Below are positions 44,295 to 53,468 of a DNA stretch of 64,000 nt, piece by piece. The notes under the pieces were generated by a model. It saw nothing but the letters and a program-made list of their open reading frames with translations. It did not search any database and had not been told where the DNA came from. The DNA is taken from positions 1 through 64,000 of the forward strand of contig NZ_QFRU01000028.1 in NCBI RefSeq assembly GCF_003184905.1, written 5' to 3'. The DNA comes from Bacillus sp. CGMCC 1.16541 (GTDB lineage: Bacteria > Bacillota > Bacilli > Bacillales > Bacillaceae_H). How positions within the stretch are numbered: the stretch's first letter is position 1; every line of letters starts with the position of its first letter. A program made the position numbers and the translations under genes.

Positions 44295-45548
44295 GTGGAG
44301 CGATTTAATGAACAAAAGCGAAATCGGAGACGGAGAGAACTTCAAATACAACGTACAGCCTTAGCATCAGTCGCGATTTTATCACTTCTATTAATGTATT
44401 CAATTTATTACTTTGTAAATGACAGTAAACAAACTGTCGCGACAACAGCAAACGAAGAAAAACAAATAAGTGTTGAAGAAAGTAAAGCAGCTAAGCAAGA
44501 TGAACCGATAAAGGAAACAAATGAAGAAAAACAAACAAATGAAAAAGAAAAGCCAAAAGAAACACCTAAACCAGAAAAGAAAGCGACAACCTCAAGTCAA
44601 CTACATAAACCAATTACCCTTTCTTTTGCTGGAGATGTTCTGTTAGATAAATCCGTTGCGGATCATATCGCTGCACATGGTGTCGACTATCCGTTCAAGT
44701 ATGTTACTCAACACTTCCAAAAAGCGGATCTTGCAGCATTAAATTTGGAAACCTCTGTATCCACTCGCGGCATAGCAGCTGGAAAACAATTTACATTCCG
44801 AGCAAAGCCGGAAACCTTAAAAGGGGTGGCCAATGCTGGAATTGATGTCGTATCACTCGCAAATAACCATACGCTGGATTATGGTGTGGATGCTTTAACA
44901 GATACGATGCAACACTTAAAAGAACATCAAATTGGGTATACAGGCGCTGGGGAAAACGAACGAGAGGCTTATCAAGCTTACTATCATGAAGTAAATGGAC
45001 AAACCATCGCTATCCTTGGTATTAGTCGTGTATTACCTGATGTCTCTTGGTTTGCAAAAGGAAATAAGCCTGGCATTGCCCAAGCTTATCACGATGAACC
45101 GATGATGACCTATGTAAAAGAAGCAGTGAAAAAAGCAGATTATACCATCGTCATGATTCACTGGAATCGTGAGTTGCAAGACTACCCTGAAGCATACGCA
45201 AGAGAGATGGGAAAAAAATTCATTGATGCAGGAGTGAGCGCCGTTATTGGTGGACACAGTCACTCGTTAATGGGAATCGAGCACCATAAAGGTTCGCCAA
45301 TCTATTATAGTCTTGGAAACTTCATTTTTACTGACTCCTCCTCTTCTAAAGGGCGCGAAACGATGATTGTGGACCTTGTACTAGAGAATGGTGACATTTC
45401 AACTAAGTTAACACCTTTTAAAATTGTGAACAACCGTCCACAACCGATGGATGATACGTATAACCGTCAACTCATTCAAAAATTAAACAACATTTCCTAC
45501 AATGCTAAAATTGATTTCGATGGAAGTGTCACGATAAGCGAAGAGTAA
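44295..45548 (+). CDS. CapA/PgsA-type poly-gamma-glutamate capsule-like metallophosphatase
   Basis: The product of about 417 residues has a basic N-terminus (QKRNRRRRELQIQ), one TM helix, a K/E/T-rich wall-spanning linker (about 50-115) and a CapA domain: LSFAGDVLLDKSVADHI, ALNLETSVS, SLANNHTLDYG, GGHSHSLMG. Such proteins take part in poly-glutamate capsule export or wall remodelling. No capBC genes are nearby, so an isolated role is likely. The start is taken as GTG 44295, nine bases after AAGGAG. Confidence 0.85.
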   Translation: MERFNEQKRNRRRRELQIQRTALASVAILSLLLMYSIYYFVNDSKQTVATTANEEKQISVEESKAAKQDEPIKETNEEKQTNEKEKPKETPKPEKKATTSSQLHKPITLSFAGDVLLDKSVADHIAAHGVDYPFKYVTQHFQKADLAALNLETSVSTRGIAAGKQFTFRAKPETLKGVANAGIDVVSLANNHTLDYGVDALTDTMQHLKEHQIGYTGAGENEREAYQAYYHEVNGQTIAILGISRVLPDVSWFAKGNKPGIAQAYHDEPMMTYVKEAVKKADYTIVMIHWNRELQDYPEAYAREMGKKFIDAGVSAVIGGHSHSLMGIEHHKGSPIYYSLGNFIFTDSSSSKGRETMIVDLVLENGDISTKLTPFKIVNNRPQPMDDTYNRQLIQKLNNISYNAKIDFDGSVTISEE

Positions 45549-45550
45549 AA

Positions 45551-45597
45551 AAGCGAATGAGAAAGGACGCCAGCTACCTCTCTCATTCGCTTTTTGG
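45551..45597. terminator. Bidirectional terminator between capA-like gene and mgtE
   Basis: AAGCGAATGAGA pairs with TCTCATTCGCTT, with A/T runs on both sides, between convergent genes. Confidence 0.9.
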
Positions 45598-45634
45598 TTT
45601 ATAAACAAAAAATACAAAATTTAAGTTATATTTA

Positions 45635-46993
45635 CTACATGAGGGCGGTTAAAAAGGCAGTCGCAACACCGAAATAAATCAATAATGATAATATATCATT
45701 AATCGTTGTAATTAACGGTCCAGATGCGACGGCAGGATCGATGTTAAAACGATATAAAATTAGCGGAATGATCGTTCCAGCAGCTGTACCAATAATTAGC
45801 GTACAAAATAAAGAAAAGCCTACAACAAAACCTAACTCTAAATTACCTTGCCAAAAAAAGGCGATCAAAGAAATTAACACTCCGCACGTCACACCGATAA
45901 TCAAGCCTACTCCTAATTCCCGAAAGATAAGCTTTGTCACAGCTTTTTTATCAAGATCACGCGTGATAAGTCCACGTACAACAACTGCTAACGACTGTGT
46001 ACCTGTGTTTCCTGTCATTCCTGCAATCATTGGCATAAAAAAGGCCAATGCAACGACTTTGTCTAACGTTTCTTCAAATTGACTAATAATACTCCCAGAC
46101 AAGATACCAATGAATAACAATAAAATCAGCCAAGGCAAACGGCGATAAGCAGCTACAAATGCTTTTGTATCAAAGTCAATGTCTTTACCCGATGCTGAAA
46201 GCTTCTCAATATCTTCATTTGCTTCTTGAATAACAACATCGATAACGTCATCGACTGTAATAATTCCTGCTAATACATTGTCATCTTCGACAACTGGTAC
46301 AGCTAGGAAATCGTATCGTTCAATCACTTGTGCTACATCTTCTTGGTCAGTTAAAACATGTACCGAAATGACACGATTAAACATAATATCTTCGACTTTT
46401 TCATCTTTATGAGCAAGAATGAGATCACGATAAGAAAGAACGCCAATGAGTCGTTTATGATCATCGATTACGTACAAATAGTTAATGGTCTCAGCAATTT
46501 CAGCATACGACCTTAGTTTTTCAACCACATCTCTCACTGTATAATGAACAGGAATCCATACGAAACGATTCGTCATCAGGCGTCCTGCTGTTTCTTCAGG
46601 GTAATTCATAATATTTTGGACAATAACTGCTTCTTCATCATTCAGAGCGCTTAAAAATTCACTTTTCTCTTCATCTGATAACCCTGAAATTAAGCTAGCT
46701 AAGTCATCATTATCCATCAGATCCATGACTTTTGCGACTTTTGCTTTGCTTAATTTTTTCAGAATAATAAGTTGGGTATCTACACTCACCTCTTGTAACA
46801 GATTGGCGAGCTGTTGGTGGGTGAGATGGGTTAAAAAGCGTGTACGATGCTTTTCAGGTAAGCTTTCAAAAATGACGCCTACATCATAGGGATGAAGTTC
46901 ATCTAGCAAATCGTGAAGGTCTTTTTTCTTTCCATCTTTTAAATAGCGAATAATATTAATTAAAATCTGATCTTGTGTCATATCGCGCACCAT
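45635..46993 (-). CDS. mgtE: Magnesium transporter MgtE
   Basis: The 452-residue channel has an N-domain (LDELHPYDVGVIFESLP), tandem CBS domains (about 135-255) sensing cytosolic Mg2+, and five TM helices with FMPMIAGMTGNTGTQSLAVVVRGL forming the selectivity region and DPAVASGPLITTINDILSLL at the end. The ATG at 46993 follows AAGGAGGTT. Expression is controlled by the M-box upstream, giving both RNA-level and protein-level Mg2+ feedback. Confidence 0.95.
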   Translation of the reverse strand: MVRDMTQDQILINIIRYLKDGKKKDLHDLLDELHPYDVGVIFESLPEKHRTRFLTHLTHQQLANLLQEVSVDTQLIILKKLSKAKVAKVMDLMDNDDLASLISGLSDEEKSEFLSALNDEEAVIVQNIMNYPEETAGRLMTNRFVWIPVHYTVRDVVEKLRSYAEIAETINYLYVIDDHKRLIGVLSYRDLILAHKDEKVEDIMFNRVISVHVLTDQEDVAQVIERYDFLAVPVVEDDNVLAGIITVDDVIDVVIQEANEDIEKLSASGKDIDFDTKAFVAAYRRLPWLILLLFIGILSGSIISQFEETLDKVVALAFFMPMIAGMTGNTGTQSLAVVVRGLITRDLDKKAVTKLIFRELGVGLIIGVTCGVLISLIAFFWQGNLELGFVVGFSLFCTLIIGTAAGTIIPLILYRFNIDPAVASGPLITTINDILSLLIYFGVATAFLTALM

Positions 46994-47073
46994 ATTTTAA
47001 CCTCCTTTTCTGTAAAAATAGCAGGTGCTTACTCCATTACATTCGAACAAGAGTGAACAAGTGCTTAAAATCA

Positions 47074-47348
47074 TAAAAAAACACATCTTCTCAATGAAGA
47101 TGCGTTGGTTTATCTCATTAAAAAGTCGTAACTTTGGGTGCATACGATTTTCACTCGTACAACATACAAATGCATGACGACCATTAAAACAAAAACAACG
47201 TTCATTGAGCTTTAGCACTGTGTGGCATAGGACAATTCCAGCTACGTTAAAAACCACCTTCAGTCGATGGTTCTTGTTGACCCATTGGCGTCTCTGGACG
47301 TTTCTGGGCAGCAGCATATCTCCAACACAGGAGCCTCACCTAACGAGA
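47074..47348 (-). ncRNA. Mg2+-sensing M-box (ykoK) riboswitch with terminator
   Basis: Read on the minus strand, the leader contains the M-box hallmarks GTTAGGTGAGGCTCCTGTG, GCTGCTGCCCAGAAACGTC, GACGCCAATGGGTCAACA and GTGCTAAAGCTCAA (about 47185-47348). A terminator stem, ACGCATCTTC/GAAGATGTGT with seven T residues, lies at 47074-47106. High Mg2+ should fold the aptamer and permit this terminator, switching off mgtE 80 bases downstream. Confidence 0.93.
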
Positions 47349-47441
47349 GTTATTCGTATATAGTTAAGGATAGTATTACTTTAACAGGTTATGACCAATT
47401 GTGTAAATAGAAAATAAACAAGTCTAAATATTCTTACACAA

Positions 47442-48344
47442 TTATGAACTTGTGATCATTCCTCCATTGACATGGAGAACTTGACCCGTTACGTATTTGG
47501 AATCATTCGAAGCTAAATAGACGTAAGCAGGTGCTAGTTCAAATGGTTGTCCTGCTCGCTTCATTGGGGTCGTATTTCCAAATACTGATACCTCTTCAGG
47601 AATAAATGTAGAAACGGTCAGTGGCGTCCAAATCGGACCTGGTGCCACCCCATTCACTCGAATCCCTTTATGTGCAAGTGTCAGTGAAAGCGAGCGAATA
47701 AAGGCAACACGCGCTCCTTGGGTCGAGGAATAATCGAGTAATTGTTCATGCCCCTCATAAGCTGTAACAGAAGTGGTCATAATGACGGAACTCCCCTTTT
47801 TCAAGTAAGGAAGAGCTGCTTTTGTTAAGTAAAAGTAAGCATAGATATTCGTTTTAAACGTTCGATCGAACTGCTCATTGCTAATGTCTAAAATGCTTTC
47901 TGATCGATATTGAACAGCATGGTTATTCACAAGGATATCTAAGCGACCAAATGTTTGAATCGTTTGTTGAATAACAAATTGAACGTGACGCTCATCCGTC
48001 AAATCTCCTGGAAGTAATAAACACTGCTGACCTAGTTGCTCAATACGTGCTTTTGTTTCGTTCGCATCTTCATGCTCATTGTAATAAGGAATGACGAGGT
48101 TTGCACCTTCTTTAGCAAACGAATAGGCAACCGCCCTCCCGATTCCGCTATCTCCACCTGTAATGATCGCAACTTTTCCCTTTAATTTATTAGCAGCTTT
48201 GTAAGTCGGGTTTTCTGAGATTGGTCTTGGATTCATAAGATACTCTAACCCTGGATGCACACTTTGAGCTTGCGGAGGAAATGGTACAGGCACTTGTTTA
48301 CACTCTTCTTTTGAACTGTAATAAGGATATTTTGGATACTTCAC
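47442..48344 (-). CDS. Short-chain dehydrogenase/reductase with altered YxxxK motif
   Basis: The 300-residue SDR resembles YhdF/YhxC general-stress proteins, with a proline- and tyrosine-rich N-extension. NAD(P) binding is at ITGGDSGIGRAVA, and NNHAVQY replaces the usual NNAG-type motif with a histidine variant. The active-site Ser is in MTTSVTAYEG. The catalytic tyrosine motif reads DYSSTQGARVAF, so the lysine of YxxxK is glutamine. A GTG at 48344 follows AAGGAGG and is the likely start; an ATG at 48368 has no ribosome binding site. Normal activity is doubtful. Confidence 0.85.
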   Translation of the reverse strand: MKYPKYPYYSSKEECKQVPVPFPPQAQSVHPGLEYLMNPRPISENPTYKAANKLKGKVAIITGGDSGIGRAVAYSFAKEGANLVIPYYNEHEDANETKARIEQLGQQCLLLPGDLTDERHVQFVIQQTIQTFGRLDILVNNHAVQYRSESILDISNEQFDRTFKTNIYAYFYLTKAALPYLKKGSSVIMTTSVTAYEGHEQLLDYSSTQGARVAFIRSLSLTLAHKGIRVNGVAPGPIWTPLTVSTFIPEEVSVFGNTTPMKRAGQPFELAPAYVYLASNDSKYVTGQVLHVNGGMITSS

Positions 48345-48455
48345 GTCATATAGCCTCCTTCTAGGCATTTGTCATAGGTCATTGTATGACAACGTGTAAA
48401 AAGTGTGCTTTTTAACAGAAAAACATCTATAGTACGAGAAGAAATAAAGCAACAC

Positions 48456-48560
48456 ATGCCTAAAAAAGACGATCCTACTTTTGACGAAGCATTTAAACAA
48501 TTTGTGAAAGACATTTCTGTTCTTTTTACAACAAATGAGGACCTTTGGGACGATATTTGA
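48456..48560 (+). CDS. Possible short ORF or gene remnant
   Basis: The 34-residue frame MPKKDDPTFDEAFKQFVKDI then SVLFTTNEDLWDDI looks protein-like (amphipathic, acidic). The same frame stays open upstream without a stop to about 48384. The upstream ribosome binding site is weak, so it may be the end of a decayed gene. No family recognised. Confidence 0.3.
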   Translation: MPKKDDPTFDEAFKQFVKDISVLFTTNEDLWDDI

Positions 48561-48563
48561 TGA

Positions 48564-48610
48564 AACGTCCTCCTGCTATTATTTGTCGAACATGATAGCA
48601 GGAGGACGTT
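48564..48610 (-). terminator. Large hairpin spanning the hydrolase stop codon
   Basis: The perfect 15-base arms AACGTCCTCCTGCTA and its complement enclose the stop codon of the hydrolase gene. The T tail is weak. Confidence 0.65.
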
Positions 48611-50126
48611 CCTCTCCTGTTTTAAGATCAATAACATTCGTGTTTTCTTTTGGTGTTGGAATCGTTTGACTTTTTGGTGGCTGTTGTTTATTTTCAACCC
48701 AATCCACTAATAAATCAAATGATTGATGTGCGTACGGTAGTAACGGTTGCACTTCTTTATCTGGGTCAGTTGCTTCATTCCATACTAAACTATCAACGTG
48801 ATTTCCTTTATCAATTAGATACATACGGTGAAGGTTTTCCTTCCCTGCTTTCTTTACTAATTTTTCATACGGCTTTGCATGTACGTCCGGAAAAATAAGC
48901 GCATCCCAAGAACCGGTAAAACTAATGAGCGGTACGTTAAGGTCACCGGTATTTTCAATTTCTTTTACGCGTTTCTTTACTTTTTTTGGTCGCGAAAAGT
49001 AATCATAGTTTTCAAAAATAGAATCGTACGAACGATCACGCAATCCATTTTCTGTGAAGTTCAAGTAATTTTGCCACGATGTACGCTTTGGAGCAGTAGG
49101 ATCAAATTCGTCTCGGTAAATATTAAGCGAAACGAACCAATATACTTGGTCGTGATAGCCCCAAAGTTTTTCGGATCCTTTCGGTAAACCCGCTTTGTAT
49201 AGTTCATTGAATGCGCTCGCCTGTTGCTCTCCATTCCCATACAAAGCAACCTCTGCATGATTTACAACCGGTGTTAAGGACGAGATAAGATTCGGTTCGT
49301 TGGCTCGCCACAAGACGCCTTCCCAATCCACTCCACCATCAAATAACGCAGGTTCTCCTGTCTTTTTAGGAGAATCATTTTCTAATGCATAGCGAACCAC
49401 ATAGCCACCATTTGAAATACCAATGGCGTAAGTAGGTACTTTATGATGCTTTGTAATGAGCTTACTTGCAGGGTTTTGTTTATCTTTTGGTGAAATGAGC
49501 TTACGAGCATAATTTTCTTCTAAATAGCGATGTGCTGCTTTCGTCACTTGTCGAAAGCGTATATGCCATTCTTTGATGTGATCTTCTTTGGCTACAAGCG
49601 CATTTTTCACTTTAGCCAACGGATCGTTTGGATCTTCTTTCCCTTGTGTTCCTTTGTCAATCGCTGCAAATGCATAGCCTTTTGAGAGTACAAAGTCACT
49701 GAATAATAAATCGGTTGACGTTTCATTTCGGGTTGCTGGAATTCCTGAGACCACTAGTTTTCCGTTCCACTCATCTGGTACACGAATGACAAACTTAGCA
49801 TCGTCAAACATGCCATTCACTTGTACTCCCGTCACTTCTGCAGGCTTGTACATACGGTACCAACCTGTTTCATCCTGTGCACTTCCCCAATTGTAAGGAG
49901 CTAATCCAAGATTTCCATACACCGTTGCCGCTTTATATTGTTCTGGATTTTTCGTTGTTAACCAATTTCCGTTCTCTCCATTAAAATTTGTCACTTTCAC
50001 ACTATGCGCCCCCTGTATAACTGAAGAATAAGCTGCATGCGTTTCGTATTGAAAAAAGCTTACTGCTGAACTTGAAAAGAGTAGTGCTGATGCCGTAGCA
50101 AATGCTACAAAAGACTGCTTTACCAT
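48579..50126 (-). CDS. Secreted alpha/beta hydrolase (tannase/3-hydroxybutyrate-oligomer hydrolase-like)
   Basis: The product of about 515 residues has a Sec signal ([20 protein letters not shown], cut near THA-AY). The nucleophile elbow is GISNGGY; the likely acid is Asp in SWDALIFPD and the base His in KGNHVDSL. The family includes extracellular esterases such as tannase-like and polyhydroxybutyrate-oligomer hydrolases; the substrate is unproven. The ATG at 50126 follows AAGGTGGGGAG. Single gene. Confidence 0.8.
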   Translation of the reverse strand: MVKQSFVAFATASALLFSSSAVSFFQYETHAAYSSVIQGAHSVKVTNFNGENGNWLTTKNPEQYKAATVYGNLGLAPYNWGSAQDETGWYRMYKPAEVTGVQVNGMFDDAKFVIRVPDEWNGKLVVSGIPATRNETSTDLLFSDFVLSKGYAFAAIDKGTQGKEDPNDPLAKVKNALVAKEDHIKEWHIRFRQVTKAAHRYLEENYARKLISPKDKQNPASKLITKHHKVPTYAIGISNGGYVVRYALENDSPKKTGEPALFDGGVDWEGVLWRANEPNLISSLTPVVNHAEVALYGNGEQQASAFNELYKAGLPKGSEKLWGYHDQVYWFVSLNIYRDEFDPTAPKRTSWQNYLNFTENGLRDRSYDSIFENYDYFSRPKKVKKRVKEIENTGDLNVPLISFTGSWDALIFPDVHAKPYEKLVKKAGKENLHRMYLIDKGNHVDSLVWNEATDPDKEVQPLLPYAHQSFDLLVDWVENKQQPPKSQTIPTPKENTNVIDLKTGEERPPAIMFDK

Positions 50127-50436
50127 TTTTCTCCCCACCTTACGTAAGCGTTACCAAATATAAATCTAATGAAACGAATGAACATTTCAGACGAAGAAGT
50201 GTTATATAGATACCTTTCATTCTCCTTCAACAGCTAACCTAAAAACGTGTCATAACCGTCCCTTACGTAGATTTATATACGATACAAGTAAAATATTACC
50301 AGAATTCTACGAAAAGAAACAATCATAATTAAGACCTATTTCTATTAACATATAAAAATAAACCAACATTTAATAGTCTAATGTAGTAGACACCCGACTA
50401 TATTAATACAAAGAAACTTTTATGAGGTGATGAGTG
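50127..50436. other. Divergent intergenic region
   Basis: AT-rich promoter DNA lies between the secreted hydrolase and a small plus-strand gene. No hairpin, riboswitch or extra coding frame stands out. Confidence 0.4.
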
Positions 50437-50769
50437 ATGATGTTATACGATGTTAACAATAAGCTTTACTATAAAGTAATGAATACAACTCGCCCAAAAA
50501 TGTCACTTACACATCAAGGACGGACGTGGGGATATGTTCCAAAACGCTTAAATGGAAAGATGGCAAAGTTTTGGCTTGATTATACATGGGGGCGATATAT
50601 GTATTTTCAATTTGACGACAAGTGGTATCGCGTTCAATATCTACAATCCAATTACCGTAAAGCAAACCGAGATGTGTTTAACGGTGTTCTTATTAACCTC
50701 ATTGTGGATGGACAAGACTTAAAACTCGTTCGAGGAAATATTGAAAAAGCGCGGAAATTAGCGTTGTGA
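50437..50769 (+). CDS. Hypothetical protein rich in aromatic and basic residues
   Basis: The product of about 110 residues starts MMLYDVNNKLYYKVMNTTRP; its centre carries GRTWGYVPKRLNGKMAKFWL and YMYFQFDDKWYRVQYLQ, and it ends with a basic helix. It is predicted to be mostly beta and soluble. AGGTGATGAG precedes the start, which could be any of three adjacent codons (GTG 50434, ATG 50437, ATG 50440). No family is recognised. Confidence 0.6.
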   Translation: MMLYDVNNKLYYKVMNTTRPKMSLTHQGRTWGYVPKRLNGKMAKFWLDYTWGRYMYFQFDDKWYRVQYLQSNYRKANRDVFNGVLINLIVDGQDLKLVRGNIEKARKLAL

Positions 50770-50822
50770 GTTAGCGTTTTTTATAAAAATCACTAAGTAT
50801 GACACACCGTTGTATTGAGGAA

Positions 50823-50912
50823 ATGAACATTGCACATCATTTGACATCCTTTTTAGGCTTTGTTACGATTAGAAACGTTGTGAAAAAAGTCAGGGATTTG
50901 TTTAATAAGTAA
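50823..50912 (+). CDS. Possible 29-residue amphipathic peptide
   Basis: MNIAHHLTSFLGFVTIRNVV then KKVRDLFNK is a cationic amphipathic helix candidate with GAGG three to four bases upstream. A strong terminator follows within 10 bases. The spacing of the ribosome binding site is poor, so translation is uncertain. Confidence 0.3.
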   Translation: MNIAHHLTSFLGFVTIRNVVKKVRDLFNK

Positions 50913-50918
50913 AATAAC

Positions 50919-50977
50919 AGGAAAGAAAGCTTGCTACCGTATAATGACGCTAGCAAGTATCTTTCCTTTTTATTTTG
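50919..50977 (+). terminator. Terminator after 50.4-50.9 kb unit
   Basis: AGGAAAG-GCTTGCTA pairs with TAGCAAG-CTTTCCT, followed by TTTTT. Confidence 0.85.
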
Positions 50978-51098
50978 TCTCCTACTATTCTAGTAAAAAA
51001 GTGAAAAAGTGAAAAAGTGAAAACTTTATCAATTAATAAGCATACCCTGCCCCTAGTTTCGGAATAGAACAGCCAAAAACGAAAGGAAGGCGTATTCG

Positions 51099-51620
51099 AT
51101 GTTCATGAGCCAAGTAAGAACAGAAGAGAAACCAAAAAAACGTGAAGAGCTACAAGAAGACTTAGAAGATTTAGAGTTTCAAATGTTTCGCATGCAAGAT
51201 AATTTAAAAGAAATTGCTAAGCGATGGGATGTTATTGGCATTGAACAGTCAAAAGAAGATCGCTGGGTGATTGTGTATGCAGATGAAACACAAGATATGT
51301 GCAAAATTATGTTAACGGATTGTGATTCATCCTTTAGAGGTCAATGGGATTTTTCAATTCACGCAACGTATGAAGAAGATAATTCTATTCATATTGGTGA
51401 TATTAAAGGGCCTGCTAACAAGGGATACGGTTCCATTTGCATGGACTATTTAAAAGAAGTGGCACTCAAGCATAACGTACCTTGCATCAAAGGAGATCTT
51501 GCAGAGCGCGATTGGGATCACCTACATCGACTTATTCATTTTTATGAAAAACATGACTTTGAGGTTGAGGTTGACACCGAAGAGAAATGTGGCGAAATTA
51601 AGTGGTACCCAACGATGTAA
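51099..51620 (+). CDS. GNAT-like acetyltransferase
   Basis: The 173-residue protein has an N-terminal coiled coil (EELQEDLEDLEFQMFRMQDN) then a compact GNAT-like half: HIGDIKGPANKGYGSICMDYLKEVALKHN (acetyl-CoA loop) and HLHRLIHFYEKHDFEVEVD. AAAGGAAGGCG lies upstream. The substrate is unknown. Single gene with a strong bidirectional terminator. Confidence 0.7.
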   Translation: MFMSQVRTEEKPKKREELQEDLEDLEFQMFRMQDNLKEIAKRWDVIGIEQSKEDRWVIVYADETQDMCKIMLTDCDSSFRGQWDFSIHATYEEDNSIHIGDIKGPANKGYGSICMDYLKEVALKHNVPCIKGDLAERDWDHLHRLIHFYEKHDFEVEVDTEEKCGEIKWYPTM

Positions 51621-51626
51621 CATATA

Positions 51627-51672
51627 AAGGCCCTATGTAGAAAGGAAACATTCTACATAGGGCCTTGTTTTA
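51627..51672. terminator. Bidirectional terminator
   Basis: AAGGCCCTATGTAGAA pairs perfectly with TTCTACATAGGGCCTT between convergent genes. Confidence 0.9.
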
Positions 51673-52035
51673 TATTGATTGTTGCATTTTTAAAACTGCA
51701 ATACCTTCATCAAGATACTGGATAAACGCTTCTTTTTTGGGTTCCGAAATATATTTCGGCAAAACGTTCTTGATTCGCTCAAAGTTATCAATAAGATGAT
51801 CCGTTTTCATTCCATGACGGACCAATATACCGTTTAACCAACGTGCATAATCAGTAAAAAATTGACTACTTCCTCCTAGAGCATATGTCGTATCTAAATG
51901 TTTCATGTGATGGAGATTATCTTCAAAACACTTTTTCTTTCCCCGTTCTCCGTATCGTGTTAGTAACTCTGGATAAGCTTTATAAATACCCTCGACTACT
52001 TCATTGACTAAATATGTGTATGTTCCTTCTGTCAT
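51670..52035 (-). CDS. Small helical protein of the B12-sensor operon
   Basis: The 121-residue all-helical protein contains ELLTRYGERGKKKCFEDNLH and FFTDYARWLNGILVRHGM. As I recall, this pattern occurs in helical regions fused to or beside cobalamin-binding regulators. Its start overlaps the stop of the ABM-type gene (GAATGACAG), so it is the fourth gene of a coupled operon with a B12-binding protein and kinase. The function is unknown; a signalling partner is inferred from context. Confidence 0.65.
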   Translation of the reverse strand: MTEGTYTYLVNEVVEGIYKAYPELLTRYGERGKKKCFEDNLHHMKHLDTTYALGGSSQFFTDYARWLNGILVRHGMKTDHLIDNFERIKNVLPKYISEPKKEAFIQYLDEGIAVLKMQQSI

Positions 52036-52337
52036 TCTGCTACAACCTTAAACTTTTGGATGGAAGGAATAATAGCTGCGAGCTCTTGGTCAGGGTATTT
52101 CTTTTCTAACTCGTGAATACGCTTATACTCTCCACTCTGTATCCATGCGAGAAATTCTTCTTTTGTTTCCCACTCCATATGTACAGTTAACTCTCCTGGT
52201 TTCTTTTCATTTTGCAATAGTAAAAAGCGAATAAATCCTTTTGCTGTATCAACTAAGCCAGATCGATTATGATAAATTGAAATGACTTCATTTGCTTTTT
52301 CAGCAGGAACTGAAAAGGTTGAGTGTACAATATACAT
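52032..52337 (-). CDS. ABM-domain (IsdG/HmoB-like) monooxygenase
   Basis: The 101-residue ferredoxin-like fold protein has YIVHSTFSVPAEKANEVISI, GFIRFLLLQNEKKPGELTVH and WETKEEFLAWIQSGEYKRIHE, typical of antibiotic biosynthesis monooxygenase domains that include haem-degrading IsdG. AAAGGGAGTAC is well placed. Sitting between a kinase and a helical protein in a B12-sensor operon, it may act on a tetrapyrrole or quinone; this is inference. Confidence 0.8.
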   Translation of the reverse strand: MYIVHSTFSVPAEKANEVISIYHNRSGLVDTAKGFIRFLLLQNEKKPGELTVHMEWETKEEFLAWIQSGEYKRIHELEKKYPDQELAAIIPSIQKFKVVAE

Positions 52338-52364
52338 GTTGTACTCCCTTTCTATGTTTGCTAC

Positions 52365-53468
52365 TTATAAAGGTAGCGTAATTTTAAACGTGGAACCTTT
52401 TCCATCGACACTTTCTACTTCAATTTCTCCTTCATGTGCTTCAATAATCTTTGCACAAACAGAAAGCCCAATTCCTGTCCCTTTTGCTTTCGTTGTAAAA
52501 AACGGCATAAATAACTTTTGAATGACTTCTTCACTCATCCCTTTACCATTGTCTTGGATGTAAATCGTCACATGACGATCATGTTGAATCGTGTAAAGCA
52601 TTACTTGTCCATGTTGTTTATTATGACTTTCTAAAATAGCGTCTATGGCATTTTTTATGACATTTAGTAATACTTGCTTTATTTGTTTCACATCAACGCT
52701 AATTAGAACATCGTGCTTAGTGGACTCATATGACAGAAGGCAATTGTTCATAATGGCTTCGCCTTCATACAGTAACACAATATCATTCAGTAACTTTGAG
52801 AGGGAAATGGTTTGCTTCATAGGAGGAGATGGCTTTGATGCATTTAAGAACTCATAGATAATATCGTTTGCTCGATCAATTTCGTCAATTGCGATATTGG
52901 CATATTCTTCTTTTCCCATTGCAACTAAATGTGGTTTTAACAACTGAATGAATCCTTTTACCGTTGTGAGTGGATTACGGATTTCGTGAGCAATACTGGC
53001 TGCTAACTTACCAACGGTTGCTAAATTATCATTTTTAATAGCTGCTTCTCTTATTTCTTGCAATGCCTTTTCTAATTCTGCCTTTTTCTCTACTAACAAC
53101 ATATTGCTATTCATTAAATCTAACTCTAGCGCTCTCATCACTTTTTGAATTTCCCGAAGGTCATCATCTTTATTAATACAAAACAAATGAATATAATCTT
53201 GTTCGTACTGTGCGTACACATCGAACAAAGAAAATGGATTTGTTTTCGTATACAAATTAAGTTCAATTTTATAAAGAGATGGCGTTTCTAATAGAAATCG
53301 TCGCGCTTTCCGTTGACTTCCCATATCAACTAAGTCTAAAAAATGTTCGGCACGATGAAAGTGCTTTAATGTATGCTTTGATACTGACACAACATCTAAG
53401 TTTTTATCAAGTAAAAAGTAAGAAAACGGAATCGTTTCATACCGATTAAAAATTGCTTGCATCTCCAT
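52365..53468 (-). CDS. Orphan sensor histidine kinase coupled to B12-binding protein
   Basis: The 367-residue cytosolic kinase has no TM helix. An N-terminal PAS-like region (about 1-110: IPFSYFLLDKNLDVVSVSKH...), a coiled linker, HisKA with His in ASIAHEIRNPLTTVKGFIQLL, and HATPase with N-box NVIKNAIDAI and G-box KGTGIGLSVCAKII follow. The kinase core resembles sporulation kinases KinA-E. Its start lies inside the 3' end of the B12-binding gene; ATG 53468 has AAGGG at 9-10 bases. No response regulator is adjacent. Confidence 0.88.
   Translation of the reverse strand: MEMQAIFNRYETIPFSYFLLDKNLDVVSVSKHTLKHFHRAEHFLDLVDMGSQRKARRFLLETPSLYKIELNLYTKTNPFSLFDVYAQYEQDYIHLFCINKDDDLREIQKVMRALELDLMNSNMLLVEKKAELEKALQEIREAAIKNDNLATVGKLAASIAHEIRNPLTTVKGFIQLLKPHLVAMGKEEYANIAIDEIDRANDIIYEFLNASKPSPPMKQTISLSKLLNDIVLLYEGEAIMNNCLLSYESTKHDVLISVDVKQIKQVLLNVIKNAIDAILESHNKQHGQVMLYTIQHDRHVTIYIQDNGKGMSEEVIQKLFMPFFTTKAKGTGIGLSVCAKIIEAHEGEIEVESVDGKGSTFKITLPL

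Noticed and set aside
50990-51025. Short tandem copies of GTGAAAAA near 51 kb.
   Set aside because: Only about three imperfect units in AT-rich intergenic DNA; likely simple-sequence noise, not a CRISPR or iteron array.
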